A stretch of 64,000 bases of DNA from Takakia lepidozioides (taxonomy: Eukaryota > Streptophyta > Takakiopsida > Takakiales > Takakiaceae): contig CM060734.1 of the NCBI GenBank assembly GCA_030704615.1, forward strand, positions 34,610,042-34,674,041. Direction: 5' to 3'. Position 1 is the stretch's first letter. Each line of letters starts with the position of its first letter. The notes under the pieces are model-generated. The model saw nothing but the letters and a program-made list of their open reading frames with translations. It was not told the origin of the DNA and searched no databases. Made by a program: the position numbers and the translations under genes. Positions 1 through 13,335 of the stretch are shown here, piece after piece.

Positions 1-74
1 CCCCAATATTAGACATCTATGGCAGGTTACTTTGAAGTGAAAACCCTATGAAGGTTTGAGAAAAATTCAGTCAC

Positions 75-368
75 CTTTGCATATTGCTGAGTCTCTTTAA
101 CAACTAAGGAGGCCGGTTTCTCCCACTGGGTTGCTCCTGTTGCAACATTGTGGTAAAACGGTTTGCCATTTGGAGATTCATGAGTGGTCCACTCTTCTGC
201 AGATTTTGACTCACCCAATGTCCTGTACAAGTTTGTGTCTTGCAAAGGGGTCCCGGTGGTCGCATGATAAGTCTTGTTGACATCTTGCCCAGTAGAGTAC
301 TCTGCTAATAACTTGCTAAGCTCAGTTTGTCCTGTATTTGTGCTTTGCAAATGCCCATTGGCTGTTTC
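75..368 (-). CDS. WW-domain exon (partial gene)
   Basis: A 98-codon open exon flanked by a good acceptor (tgtgtttgcag before the GAA at 368) and a donor (GCAAAG then gtgact, at 75/74); it starts and ends in phase 0. Near its end it encodes a WW domain: W of EEWTTHESPNGK, then FYHN and the second conserved W in TQWEKP. WW domains bind proline-rich ligands and are common in RNA-processing proteins. The N-terminal part is rich in Q, T and N and has no recognised fold. It lies 6.6 kb downstream of the FLX-like gene on the same strand, and the last FLX-like exon also ends in phase 0, so it could be a distal exon of that gene. It could equally belong to a separate gene running off the left edge. 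Domain call is firm, gene assignment is not. Confidence 0.7.
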
Positions 369-3300
369 CTGCAAACACACCAAAAGGAGGGGTGCTACAT
401 TATGAATGTGCATAAGTAAACTTGGAAGTTTCAAATATGAAAACAGGGATCAGCTTCTCAGTCACAGAAGCAAATTCTTGCAATCAGATTGTACTCAATA
501 AGACGTTGTTTGCCCTAGCCTTGTGGCCATTGACCCGCGTGATTCTTGCAATCAGAATAGAACCACAAGTTCATTCGGATGTGTTTTACCAGCTAATTAC
601 AAAAAGGTGGACATGCTCTCCACACGTGTTTACCACTTCCATATGGTTGGGAACAACATATGAATCAGTAGTAGCTCCTGGCCTTGTCCGCAATGACTTC
701 ACAGTGGTTGTCGTGACTATAAAATCTTCAAGAGGATGTATGATATCCTAGTAAAGGTAGGCGAATCAAACCCGAAAGTAGCAAAGCTGTGCTAATTCAT
801 CTTCAGAAGTATACAGTCCTTCTGATTTAATGTTCTCAACCATCAGTGCTCTAAGAAAATGGAACCCCAGCAGTCGCAAGCCAAAATCTCCATGCAAGAA
901 GCTAGCCCAGCTTGGGGCAGGTAAGTTGGCACCAACTTATGGATTTTTTATTTTTTATTTTTTCATTTAAAAATATATATATCCCAAAGCTGATACTGTG
1001 TGCGGGGACCGAGCCACAAACAACTATGCAAGGAGGCTAGTGGTTATCCAAACCCATCTCCTCCTTCATCTGTGACGTGCTAAACTAGTGTTTCCTCTGT
1101 ATCCTCCTTTCCACAAGTGTGAAACACCAAAAGACAAGGAAAGCGAGTACAACAGGAAAAGCGCACAGCCTTCTCAAGGACAGGCACCCAAATAGAAATT
1201 TGGTCCTGGGATTGGCCACAGAGCACTGATCCTTCTAGAAATGATTTGAGCACCACATGAAGTACAAAGTGATTGAAAGTTCACTCTAAGGACTACTAAG
1301 AAAACAATTTCCGCCTTGAATCCAAGATGCCCAAATCTCAGTCGGTATAGAGCTGATTCAACTTGGTATGAAGTTAACACCTCACAGAGGTGTTCCATTA
1401 CGAGGATCAGAAATGCTTGGGAGCATATCTGCACGAGGCATTCCCTTGATCAAAAGTTTTGGGCTGCTTGTTGAGAACTCCACTCTCTTTCTTGTTTCAT
1501 GCTTTCTCCTCTCTCATAAGCTTTTGTGGACATAAAGTACCATTTCATTTCATTTCATTTCTTCCAAAACAGAGAACCCCCCATGTGTTTCAAACACAAA
1601 CACACCCCGCCCTCCCTCAACATTTTGATGATTCAACTCCAAACAAATTGAAAAGGGGTATCCCCATCTCCATTCACTAAATCTGAGAGTGGAGCATAGA
1701 ACTCATCTTGCCCTTACAATGTTAGGAAACCTTGATACAACACTGCCGTTGATCTGGAAGGCTAATGAAGCTATTATACTCCAGTACCCTTCACAATTTT
1801 CAACTGCAGGATACTACATGCTATGATACCATGTGTAGCACCACTGGAACCTGGTGGATGAGCGCTTTTGAACCTTGAAGCATTGAAAGCATCCATACCG
1901 GGGTTATGAAAGAATGCAACTACAAACGATCCATCCAACAAGGCCATAAAGGGTCCAAATCCACATCTGAAATGAACCCAAATTTGGATTGAATCACTTC
2001 TAGTGTAAGATCTACAGCCATACATGCCAGGACATCCCATAACCTGATTGAAAACAGCTCCTAAAAGTTTTCCAAAAGAGTTCTGTCCAGGAAGTCCTAC
2101 TTGTTACAGCAGCAAAACGATCCACTTAAACAGCTCAAATTAAGCTCATAACTTTGGATATTACACTAGTCCTATATCACTGATAATATATAGTTCCAAA
2201 TTCTCCTTACTTGCAATTTTAAGTTTCTTTATCTTCAACCTCTTGAAAGAACATTAGAGTTAAGAATAACAGAATTGCCTCATCAAGACAGAAGCTCGAC
2301 TCTGCGAATGCTGAGTATCTCAATCTCTGCCTTGAGTGATTGAATAATTGTGGCTTGTTGGTGCCTAAGGTTACCCCTGAATGGAACGGAAGTCGCACTC
2401 TGTGGAAAGAGTCCGATGGTTGCTTCACATGACGATCAAGAGCCCATGGGTTTCAATATTTTCCCATTCTAACCTGCAGGTTGCAGAAACTTACTTGGCA
2501 GTTGGGAGCCTCATTCGCCTTGCTCCATCAGACTCGCATGGCACCAACTTTGCAAAAGGTAACCTTGCATCCATATAATGCCAGCCAAGGACATTCTGAC
2601 TAATGAAGTAGTGTCCTTGTTCAAGTGTTATAACCCCTAGAGAAATTTGTGATCCAATGTAGCAGACTACTAAGATATACATACTGCATGTAAGGCTGAG
2701 TGAACTCCAGACTTACGTTTTAAAGTCTACATGCTTGATATAGCACCCTACTAAGGTTTTGAGTCATGGGAGCCTCTTCAATTCTAGGACTTGGAAAACA
2801 GTCGGTGATATGCTTCGAGAGTAGCAATATCATTAAAGCTCCAAATGAATGGAGTTGCAACCTACTTTGCACCATCTATATGCCAGTAAGTGAAGTTGAA
2901 AGTAGAATTTCAATGTTTAGCCTAGTAAATGGAGGACGCACCACTGAACACCAATGTTTGATGCCAAGACCTATAACACCCAACATGACCGAATTAGCAT
3001 ATCAGAGGTACTTTTTAAGTCTTCAAATGCTTCAGTAGACAGTACACTAGGGATAGATGCTCTCACTGACAACTTACGAGCTGAAATTGAGCAAATTATT
3101 GACCACCAAGAGCACAGCATCATTGGTGTCCTATTGACACTTGATAATCTGGAGGTGGATGCTTAAGCTCAATTTGGGTGCCCTACGTCTGTTTAGAACA
3201 TTGCAATACCACCATCCCCACAACGTAGACACACTTTGGAATGTGCACTGATTCCTAAAACTTACATGGAATCCCAGGCCATATTTTAGGCCAACAACCT

Positions 3301-6300
3301 GTGAACCTCATCCTATACCAGGCCTGCAGCTCAAATTGTTGTAGCCCCCAGGAGAATGTCCAGACTAGAATACCTAAGAATGTAAGAACCCAACAGCCAG
3401 GTCCAGGGAAACCGGTCTTTCCCAGTCGTTCCCTTGCAGAGCTCTGTCATCAGAGCCATTGTCTGCAGGGCTACAATAAATGTACGATTAACGACTTCCT
3501 CAGCTTTTCAAAAGCCAACTGGTTTACTGACTTCTGCTTACACAATGAACTCCTACTCATAATCATCCTCTATGGGAGGATATCACACAAACTCCGGAGG
3601 ACAGAATCACTGGCTAAAATGTCCCCTGCCGATTATCACTAATCTTTAGTCACGCTTGACTTCAAACCATGTTCAACTTGTGTTGATGAAAACAGACAAA
3701 TGTGCACAGCAAATACCTGTCTACAAAGAGTTTGAACGGACTCTTGCAGTGTGGGATGACATACACATCACACTGAACAGCGTAGCTGTCAATTTTGGAA
3801 CCTACAAGGCTCACAAAAATTCAACAACCAATCCAGACTAAATTGAGAAGAAGTGAAGATTATATTAACTTGACCCTCGACTGGTGTATCAGCACATGAA
3901 TGTTACTGAGTTGACCAGACATGGTGCAAAGCTGTGGAAATCTCTGCAAATTCTCTTCAAGATCAAAGACCCTTGAAAAACAGTTTGAAGCGTCAAGATG
4001 CCATTTTCATACAATCCCAGGAACTAAAGCTTAAAGTGCTATACCCAACACCTCAGAGAAACATCCCCCGCCCCCCCACCATTCCCACGTATGTCTTTCT
4101 TCGTGGACTCTGCCATGAAAGTTAGCCAACGATAAAATATATCACACGGGTAAATACAATCTCTCCTCATTGGCTTTCCAGATCCTTGACAGTAGAACAT
4201 TCAAATAGTTATGTAGAATGAATAGTACCAGCTCTCACAAAATTGCAGCTCGAAGAACCTCACATTTGTTCAATGGGGGCCTTTACTGCAGACAGCTAAA
4301 CCTCAACATGCAAGTCCCAGCAAATGCTGGAGGAGATGCTTTTTGACTGGATACATGACAAAAAATGTACTCAGGAGCAGATTGGTATGTAAGATGGCCT
4401 TGCACACCGGCACTTCATGCATGGTTGATGATTAGAGTAATGCAAAGCTATAGCCAGCAATTAAAGTGGTTTCCTCAAATCCCTATCCTGACTCTTCAGC
4501 ACCCATTGGTCAGTAGTCAAGCCTGCCTCAGGCTTACAGACTGGAGAAACATAATGCACCAAAGTGACACGGCCGAAAGAGGCTTCACCCTATTTTCTTA
4601 AACTATCTTACCAGACAGCAAGGATCTCAGATCAATTCCATCCCCAACTGGATTTGATTGCTAACTCCAAGAAAAATGGTTTCCTTATTCGACAAAATTC
4701 TACAAACATAGCAGAAAAGGCCACTATGTCAGAAAGCCAAAAAACACTGAAAGATAGGTTACAAAACTTTGTCAGGCTGTCTTTCACCTCCTCTCTATGT
4801 ATGTGACGTCAGCACCTCTGGACTGAGATACAACACCAAGGAAAACATCCGCTCACCCATGCATTAATTCAGATTCTGCCTTCCCAGCTTTCTTCAAAGA
4901 GTCATCACGAACACTGGAGCTGCACAACCCTCTATGTTATTGATGGTCTTCACAGACCAGCCAAAGGAGAAAGAATTCCAAAGTGCTCTCACAGGTTCCT
5001 ACAGAGGTCTAACTATATCTACCTAAAATGGTGGCATATTGCATCAAACAACATGAACTGACCAAGACCACTACTCTGAAGAACTCAACTCTTGCAGAAC
5101 CAAACAAGTTTTGTGTGGCTGTGGTCAGCTAAATGCACCTGCTGTACCAATGTCATCAAGCATTCCGTTGTCCAATACACAATAGATGATACATGGAAAA
5201 GCTCTAAAGGCAGATTGAGAAGTTGATCACAATAATACATTAACCATTGACCAACTTATATGGACTTAAGCCTTAGAGGATGGTTGTATATCCGACAAGC
5301 TATTATCAAAGTATATGTGCAATAAATAAACCAGATCTAATTGCCAGTGCAGCAGCATGCCAAAAGTGAACTCTGAGGCATCCATCTGGTGATCTTTATG
5401 GCTCAGGAGACCATAAATACTAAAATCTATATATCTACACGATCATTGAGGTCCAAAGTTCCTTTCAACAGTGAGAATAAGCAGCCCATTGTTTTGCCCC
5501 TAGTTTGATGATTACAAGGTCACTACTCATCAACAAAAACTGAATCATTCGATTCCTCATACTAACATACGGTCAAGCAACTGTACTTCTGGACCGAAAG
5601 TTTAAGCTTTAAGGATTTTAGCCACAGGAACTCTGTCCAGACTGGTATAAGTAGTCCACGAAAGACCATACAAGTTTGACTTGGCACCTATCTTCATTGA
5701 TTGAAAAATCTCTCTAGCCTATGTTCAGCTCTACGCCGATGGAACAATCTCTATAGACCACATCCTACCTACAAGCTAGAGCAAGAGGCAAAAGCCTAGA
5801 CCAGATTAACAAAAACTTCTTTCTGAATGAGATAAGTTTATTGCCAGGGCGTTGCAAAACTGTTTACACCTGGAATAAGTATGTTTCAAGCCTACAATCT
5901 CTACCTTCTCTGTCATTTCCTGTTGTCACATTGAGGTCTCATCAAACCTGGCTGGACGTGAAAGCACTGGCTTTCATTTCTTCTTCAATGGTGTGAAGAA
6001 AGTTGATAGCCTCTCTGTAAGCTGACTGATAACCAGTTTATCAAAGGCCTCACAGATGAAGGCAACTTGGATCAGGGTCATCTTTCCCACTCCCACGATC
6101 TTCGGTATCAATCTCTAAAGAGACATCTTCTTTGCAGGTTCAAGGTATGAAGAGTCACAGAACTGCACGTTAATTTCATACCACAAAACATTCAGACGGT
6201 TCATTCTTACACTTGCAAAATTGAGTTCTCTGGAGCTGGGATAATTGAGTTGAAATAAAGAAGTTCCCACTGACATTCAACTGCTTGGTTCGAAGTGGAC

Positions 6301-6942
6301 CACCACCTTCTTGATGCAGACTCGGAGAAACATGGACAAATTTAGTTTCGGAGCCTCAAGCACAGGTAGTTTCTCGGAGAGTATCACAAAAAAATACCAC
6401 AGCTTTAACAACTACAAAGACCTATGTTTCCAACCCAAATGCTAGTGCTCCCAAATATAACTTAACCCATGACAACACCAGGAAAAATCCTTTTGGGTTT
6501 AAAAACTAATTACTTGTAAGTGAGCATGTTCCAGATTGCAAGATCAAGCCTTTGTTTTGCATGACCACTACAATCAAAACAGAGGATTTATGGTGACTTG
6601 GATGAAAACCTACAGGCAGCTCAAGAACAGCGGAAGGGCATTAAAGCCTACAGGAGTACACATCACATGCTCTGACTATACAAAAACTCTGGAGGTTGGA
6701 GACTACAGAGCTGTTGTTATTGGTTTCCATTCAGGAACAAAGCTGTCTAGTGAGGAGGACAAAAGGTAAAGATTCACTCTGAAGGTAAACAAAGCCTTTT
6801 GAGCTACTCAGATGGTTGGACAGAAACCAAGGAGCAACAAGGAAAATCTGGGCACTCTCCTGGCAGAGTAAGATTGCCCAAATGACTTAAGATGTGACAG
6901 CCCACACTACATGCAAAGTCGGCCCTTGACTTATCTACGTAC
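369..6942. other. Intergenic or long-intron sequence
   Basis: No coding exon could be supported in this 6.6 kb. Open frames here are short, lack family motifs and sit in all frames. There is an AT run near 945-980 and little else. If the WW exon at 75-368 belongs to the FLX-like gene this is intron; if not, it is intergenic. A minus-strand frame at 1774-2040 reads smoothly but matches nothing I recognise. Confidence 0.5.
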
Positions 6943-8889
6943 GTGAGATAAGCCCACATGGCGTTGCATGTCATAGGATCCCCAGGTCGGGGTTGGTCCG
7001 GTTGCATAAGACACACCATTCTCCACAGCAAGCGGCATCTGAATGGTAACAAGTGGAGAAACTATGAGCGACAAACCTACACAAAAAGAACATTGCTCTT
7101 GCAAATTTAGATTTGGGAATAAAGTGCTGCTTGCAGACCCAGAGTAATGATGAAGAAACAAATTATTCTTGATTCAACAGTGGTGAGATGCAAGCCTGAG
7201 CTCCTTACATCAGCGACCAGGATGGTGAACTTCACAGCTTCCCCAGCGGCACAAGGATACGAACCACCATGTTGAGACCACATTAAAAACTAGTACAATT
7301 GGGCAGACATGTACGCTTGCAAATACAACCAAGATCAAACCCTGATTGTTCCCACACAGACAGGCTTGGATTCCAAGTCGAGCCGCTCAATGGCAAGCGC
7401 ACACATCTCAGCACAAATGAATTCTCCAAACCAAAACACTCTATTGTATAAGAAACCAAACCTGGGAATGGATGCCATAACCATCACCATAAATCTGCTG
7501 CGGTAGAGTACTGTAAGAAACCTCTTGGACAGGATATCCCCCATTGTATGTTCCCCCTCCTGGCACAGGACAGGCACAGCCCTCCAAAGTAAGTATCTTG
7601 CTTTACAGGGGTAAAAAGACAACTTGCCTTGCATCACAACAAAGATCATACAGACTTGACCCGAGTTAGTGCCATTGGATGAGACCGTGGATCGAAAGCA
7701 GAAAACTAACCAGGAGTAAGACGTGCTCTCTTTTCTGTGTTAGTAAGCTCTGCCCGCAGCTTCTCCACATCTCTGGCCATTATGACCAGATTCTTTTCCA
7801 TTGCTTGTCTCTGCTCCAGCTGCTCAGCATTTGCCTTCTTCTCATAATCGATGGCCGTTCTGCTCAAAGAGTTATGAAACACATGAGACACAGTGTCAGT
7901 TAGACTACAGACGCTTTCTTGGATTATTCTGTCTGGACCTTGCCAATCGATGCATCGTACATGCACATGAATTTCTGTACAAGATGTCCATTTAAGCAGA
8001 TATGAAACTGTGAAAGCATTGACGATTCCTCAACAATCAACACACTATCTTCCGACCACTGACGTCAGAACAGCCTCCCTATTTACATTGTTTCCTCTAA
8101 ACAAAAATCTGGTGTAAAGAATGACCCACCAGACTCTATCTTTGAGAGTGCCGGATGCTCAAGAAATTATCGAGACCACGCGGAACAATAATACATCACT
8201 CTCAAACGGTAAAAGAAAGACTGCACCTCCACAAGAACCTCCTCAATTTCTAATCTTGATAGACCCAAGAAAGCCAATGTCCCAAACAGCACCCGATATA
8301 TACACGACCTGGCCCGCTGAAGCTCCTGTCGCATGGTCTCAATTTCGGTCCTCAAAGAAGGGACCTGCATAGCCTCCGCGCGTGCCCGCTGCAACTCCTG
8401 CGTCAACGTCCGCACTTGTTGCGAGAGCTCTTGAGAATGAACATGAAGCTTTTGGCAATCATTGCGTGCTTGGTGAAGCTCTGTTTTCAGGGGCTCAGTT
8501 GCTCGCAAATCAGCCTCCAGTTTCGCAGATTTCTCCAAGCAACCTCTAATTTGACCTTCCTTCTCAGTCTGAATACCTTGAATCAATGCCTGCAGCCGCT
8601 GCATTTCCTGCTGTGCGGCAGCGAGTTCCTGCCTGAGAGCCACATGTGTCGCAGCAAGGCGCTGGTTCTCCGTCAAGAGCCTCTGGATCTCGTTGTGCTG
8701 GGTGGTTATCTTCTGCTCAATCATTCCTGGTGGAGGTCCAGCCATTGCTTGTGGAGGCCCAACCATTTGTGGCCGAAGTTGCTGAGTATATTGTCCAGTT
8801 CCAGCCCGCATGATTCCAGCGCCTGGTTGAAGTCCCGCCCGAGCGTTCAGCACATGAGCGGCTGGCACTGGCCGGTTTCTGTTTGACAT
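6943..8889 (-). CDS. FLX-like coiled-coil protein (multi-exon)
   Basis: Four coding exons on the minus strand join without a frame break: 8889-8309 (start ATG at 8889), 7859-7723, 7559-7462 and 7038-6943. Family features appear in order: a basic N-terminus ([14 protein letters not shown]), a G/P/Q-rich linker, a long heptad coiled coil ([18 protein letters not shown] and on, about residues 60-190), the signature [20 protein letters not shown] across the first junction, [11 protein letters not shown], and a G/Y-rich tail ending in WGSYDMQR. In Arabidopsis FLX and its paralogues act with FRIGIDA to promote FLC expression; in a non-flowering plant the role must be more general. Exons total about 304 codons. 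After SYDMQRH the frame either stops at 6931-6933 or splices at a strong donor (gtacgt at 6942). A non-coding 5' exon ending at 8912 is likely (acceptor ctatttgtag). The intron junctions make the assignment secure; the C-terminus is open. Confidence 0.88.
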
Positions 8890-9262
8890 AGTACGCTCCT
8901 ATCCACAGAGACCTACAAATAGTGAACATGCATTGTCAGAATACACCAGAGAGACGACTATATTCTTTCTAGTACAGAAGCACCTCACATACATTAGTAG
9001 CAGACGTCGAATTTAACAAAAAGCAGGATGCGATCAACAATCCAAGGGAAGCGGGAGATTGGCAAGACCAGGGTTGCAATGCTGGTATGAAGTGAAGGCG
9101 CCAAGAAGTGTAACCCGAGTCAAGAACCGAGTGGAGTTGTTGCGTATTGGGGAGCGAGACAGAGCGACTTGCAGTTCTGTTGTGGTGAGCGTGGGACAAC
9201 CGTTTCAACCAGACTCCGCACAGAACTGCCTTACTGGCTTTTGCGTCACTGCCGTTTACTAA

Positions 9263-11312
9263 CGATTTCGCTTAGCTGTCGGTTTGGCCTATAACGGGAT
9301 TCACAAATTCGGTGTAAGAAATGTCTCTCGGTAGTACAGTCAACCTCTTTGCACGGGAATACCAGGGAATGCCCTTAAATCCGGGAATGTCCTCGACTCA
9401 GGGCATTACCCTATACAAAAGGAACTCCCACCACAAAAGAACCCACGGATCAGGCCCGGCCCATTCCAGCGGCTGGTGGATGGATTAGTCTTGTCTATGG
9501 GCAGGACCAAAAGCAAATCAAACCGATCCAATATTTTTGTTTTTGCTCGACGATAAGCACAGGTGGGAAGAAAAACATCGAACTTACTTATAGGAACATC
9601 CAAAAAATTCGACTGTTCTCTCCTCCAAAAACATGCAAAAGTATAGTCAGATTGCGTGTTTGCATTTAATTCTTACATGAACCATCCCTAATTTGGGGCA
9701 AGCTGCTTTAGGTGGCTGTGAATTGAAATGTGGTTGGGGTCTTGCAAGGAAAAAATATTTTTTCGGACCAACAGCCTGGTCAAACAAATTCTTCCCTCTA
9801 AAATTGGAGTACACTACAGATTTAGGGCTTACCATTTTGTTATAATCTTCCTAATAACACGGTAAAATGGGTTGGAATTTTTACAGCGGGTGCATGAGGT
9901 AGGTAGCCTTCCTTTCATACAGTTCATCCTTGTGGATGTTTGTTAGCTGGGAGATATACCCTCATCCGTTAGGATACTCGCTGTTTTGGAGTGGGCCCAT
10001 CGGCCTCGTCCATTAGGGGTTAATACCTCTCAACTTCCACCCTTTTTTTTACTTACCCGAAGCTGTCCCCATGCATATCCTGACCGACACAAGGAAGCCA
10101 ACAATCTGACCCTAGGTAGCATATCAACACAGACTTTTCCTTACCATTATGCAGCTCTCACAGATAGAATATTGATCGATTCATCCCTCTAGATCCTTCT
10201 GTGCTATTGCTTCAGCTGATCTTTACAGGGCTCAATAGACCTAATCCCAGAAACATCGTGCTATTTTTAAGAAGGTAATATGGTGGGCTTACTAGATAGT
10301 GAAATGATCCAAGGGTAAACTCCACTAGTAAACTCCACTGAAATTTTGAATGACAGAAGGAGGCCAAGTAGACCCAAGTACCATGAGCAGGCACACTGGG
10401 GTGCCTTACATGACGGTTATTAATGCAAATCCTTGTTTAGCTTACTATAACCCCCGCTTTTTAATTCCTGGACCACTCTCTAATGGACAGGGGCCAGCCA
10501 AACTTGGGGGACTTATTTCCTTTTGCATTGGCGAGGACTGTTCATCTTGTATTTGTTTGCGCAAAATTTATAATTCCCCCTTTAGCAGGCCAACAGCAAA
10601 TAAATTCAGCTAACCCAGCCAACCGTAAGTGGGTCCATGGTATGCCGCATGGAATGTGAGGCCATTTTCGTCCCAATTAAAACATGGCCAGTTGTTGGCA
10701 ACTCCAGTAACTTTATGGATGAATGCTTGGAGCAGATGAAGAATGCCTGAGACAGAAGCATGTGTTGAGAGACCAGCATCCAGCTTCTAAAATATTTTAT
10801 TAAAGGAAAAAAAAAAAAAACTTCTAGATATGTTTTTATTTTTGGCGAAATTTCGCACTTTTTCGACTTCAAAAATCAAAATCGAATATTCTGTCGTAAA
10901 TTCCCTATTTTCTCATGGATGAAATCGCCAAAATTCTATAAACAAATATAAATCTTGGATGAATTCGCCCAATATGGATTATATACATGGATGAAAGTAC
11001 AGAGGAGGATGATTCCGTCCAAATTTCAGTGGATGAGCAGAAAATATGGCTATTTCCTGCAAAACTCAGTAGCCAGTCTTGTTCTTTTCCAAATTTGAAA
11101 AACAAAACACTGAATTTCATGGATGACTGCGGTGTGTTAATTTTGGACAAAATTACGTTTCTATTGACACCTCTTCTGTTTGATTTGGATGCTACCAATC
11201 ACTTTTTGGAAGTCATGAGGTGAATACCGTAGGCCCGTTAGCACTAAAATGGTGTGCGAATCAGCCATTCTTTTAGTGGCGAAGAATCGCCAGATTTCGA
11301 CCTCGCGCGGGT
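9263..11312. other. Intergenic region
   Basis: No gene seen. It contains a small hairpin (GGGAATGCCC near 9366 against GGGCATTACCC near 9399), an A run near 10806-10820 and AT-rich unique sequence with many tgg-atga words near 10915-11030. It ends at the target duplication of the Mutator-like element. Confidence 0.5.
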
Positions 11313-11321
11313 CTTGGTGAC
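11313..11321. repeat. Left 9-bp target site duplication
   Basis: cttggtgac directly abuts the left inverted repeat. Its partner at 23573-23581 is cttggcgac, 8 of 9 identical. Nine base pairs is the standard target duplication of Mutator-type transposons. Confidence 0.85.
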
Positions 11322-11645
11322 GCCTCTCATTTTAAGATAATAGGGTCTTCAATGGGCACGTGCGATGTGGCCGGTGGGCCCTGCGCACGGACGCCCGGCT
11401 CCCCAGCACCCCGCCCGCCCCGCCCGCCGCTGCGCGCGGGCGCGGCTGCAGCAACCGCGCTCGCACCCCCGTCCGCCGCGCGGCCAGTCCCCCGCCCACG
11501 AGTCCGCTGCCCAGTAGTCTGCCAATCCGCCAGTCTGCCCGCCAGTCCGGTGTTGGCCAGTCCCCTGCCATCCAGTCCGCTGACGGCGCAGGATCGCCAC
11601 CGTCCATTCCCATAACCCATCCGAGCCCTCCATTTTTAGGGCTGC
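11322..11645 (+). repeat. Left terminal inverted repeat
   Basis: Begins gcctctcattttaag and ends at gggctgc. The inverted copy at 23572-23172 matches along its length; the main differences are one-base indels and a longer tandem array of cagtctgcc/cagtccgct words in the right copy. The segment at about 11395-11500 is extremely CpG-rich, unlike the rest of the element. Confidence 0.93.
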
Positions 11646-13335
11646 GAAAATGGCAATGATCTTCCCATCAAATTCCGGCCGCTCTCTTTTGACGGCTGTT
11701 TGTTGTCCAATGTTGCGGTAGGCGTTTCCATGCACGCGACTGTTCCTCTTTTGCGCGCGATGTTCATGATGATGATGAAGCGTGTGCTTGAACATGAGAG
11801 GACTGTCTCGGCACTACAGCCACCATCGTGCATATGCTTCCACTATTTTTGCCTTCTTGTTGTGCTTTCGGAAACCTTCGTTTTATGGTTTGGTTCTATG
11901 TCATAAATATGGAAAATGCGGACATCTGTCGTCGATAACATCCTCTGCTTGTGATCCATCATGATAAGTTTAGCCCCTTCGTACTGCATCCCTCATGAGA
12001 GCCTTCACAAGTTTAGTTCGTTAAAGGAACCCATGGGTAACATGGGCGCGAAATTGGTGGAAGCGTATGCACATGGGGGCGTGTATTGCAGATTTCGTAT
12101 CGGACGATGGGACTGTTTATGTGACCAAGTATAGCAACTTGCATCCGTCGTGCATAAGTTGTGGAAAAGGGTGGAGAATCTGAAGAAACCCAGCTTTGTG
12201 ATGGATCCACATGGTATTATATAAGGGATGGCAGCACAAAAAATCAATTCGAGTCGTCACGGAATACCATCCAGTCGTAAGGTCCTCAAACATCCACACA
12301 CACATGCTGAATGCAGATGTCTGAGACAATTGCATCTGCAAATGCGCGTGGATGTTTGAGGTCCGTTGTGTCGCGAGTCTGTTCACAGTGGGTCCGCTGG
12401 CCCGTCAGTGCTCCGGATATTCCCCTTATCGCGTGCATAACAGTCAGTTTGGAGGCGGTCTGCTGGAAGTCCGTCTGTTGGGATATCAGTCTGTTGCACT
12501 TGTGAATTTGTCAGTCTGTTGTGTCGGAAGTCTGTTGCACTAAGTCTGTTTGACTTCTTATTTTCCCTCCGGTCAGTCTTTTGGATTGTTCTCCCGCCAG
12601 TCTGGCGAAACGTCCGTCTGCTGGACAGTTCTCCTCTATGGATATCAGTCTGTTGGACTGTGCATGCATCAGTCTGTTGTGCCGCGAGTCTGTTCGCAAT
12701 GGGTGTGTTCGACTTTCCTGTTCTCCCTTTACTCTCTTTTGTCTTCATTCCGCTGGCAGGGAAGTGCCTCCAATATGAAGCCGCTTCACCTCAGCAAAGC
12801 GAATAGTCCGCTGGACTGGCGGTCCGGTGGACTCTCAGCCCGATGGGAAATGAGTCTGCTGCACTTGCGAGGAGCGTGGATGAATTTAGTACGATGCGTT
12901 CGTTCGGTGGACGTATTCAATGCGATGACGGCGGATAGTTGGCGCCTGTGAAATCGCATCACATTGGCAGTGCCATGCCCGCTTTCCCCCTTCTACTTCT
13001 ACTTTCTTCTCATGTTCCCTGTGCGGTCGACTCCATTCTCTTCACGCCTGTTTCTTCGCACAATTTTGCACTGTTTTGTTTTCCTCTTTGCGTTTCCATC
13101 ACCGTAACGAAAGACGACCGTTCTTCGCCAGGTGTGGAGAGTTGCGATAAGCCGCGAAGCGTCGCAAACACGCTCGCCTTCGTAACAACTCGAAGTTCAT
13201 CGGCTCGGTGAGGTTCTCACTTGCTGCGGTGTTTCCATCTATGTCCTCTTCTTGCTTAGGGTGAGTCTTTTCATAGGACTTCTATCTGTCGCTCTGTCGC
13301 TCATTGTCATTGCACCTTCGTTTCATTCTGCAGCG
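11646..13335. other. Subterminal and 5' region of the Ulp1-like gene
   Basis: No coding domain recognised. It holds a nested imperfect hairpin (12285-12362) and a cluster of cagtctgttg words between about 12400 and 12850 in intron-type orientation. A likely acceptor (ttctgcag) lies three bases before the ATG at 13336, so this region probably contains the promoter, a non-coding exon and a leader intron of the plus-strand gene. Confidence 0.5.

Noticed and set aside
1774-2040. Minus-strand 88-codon frame that reads like protein
   Set aside because: No recognisable domain, no supported splice junctions, and no frame link to the FLX-like or WW exons.
11327-11659. Several overlapping open frames on both strands in the left inverted repeat
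   Set aside because: They arise from GC-rich composition that lacks stops; the same happens in the right repeat.
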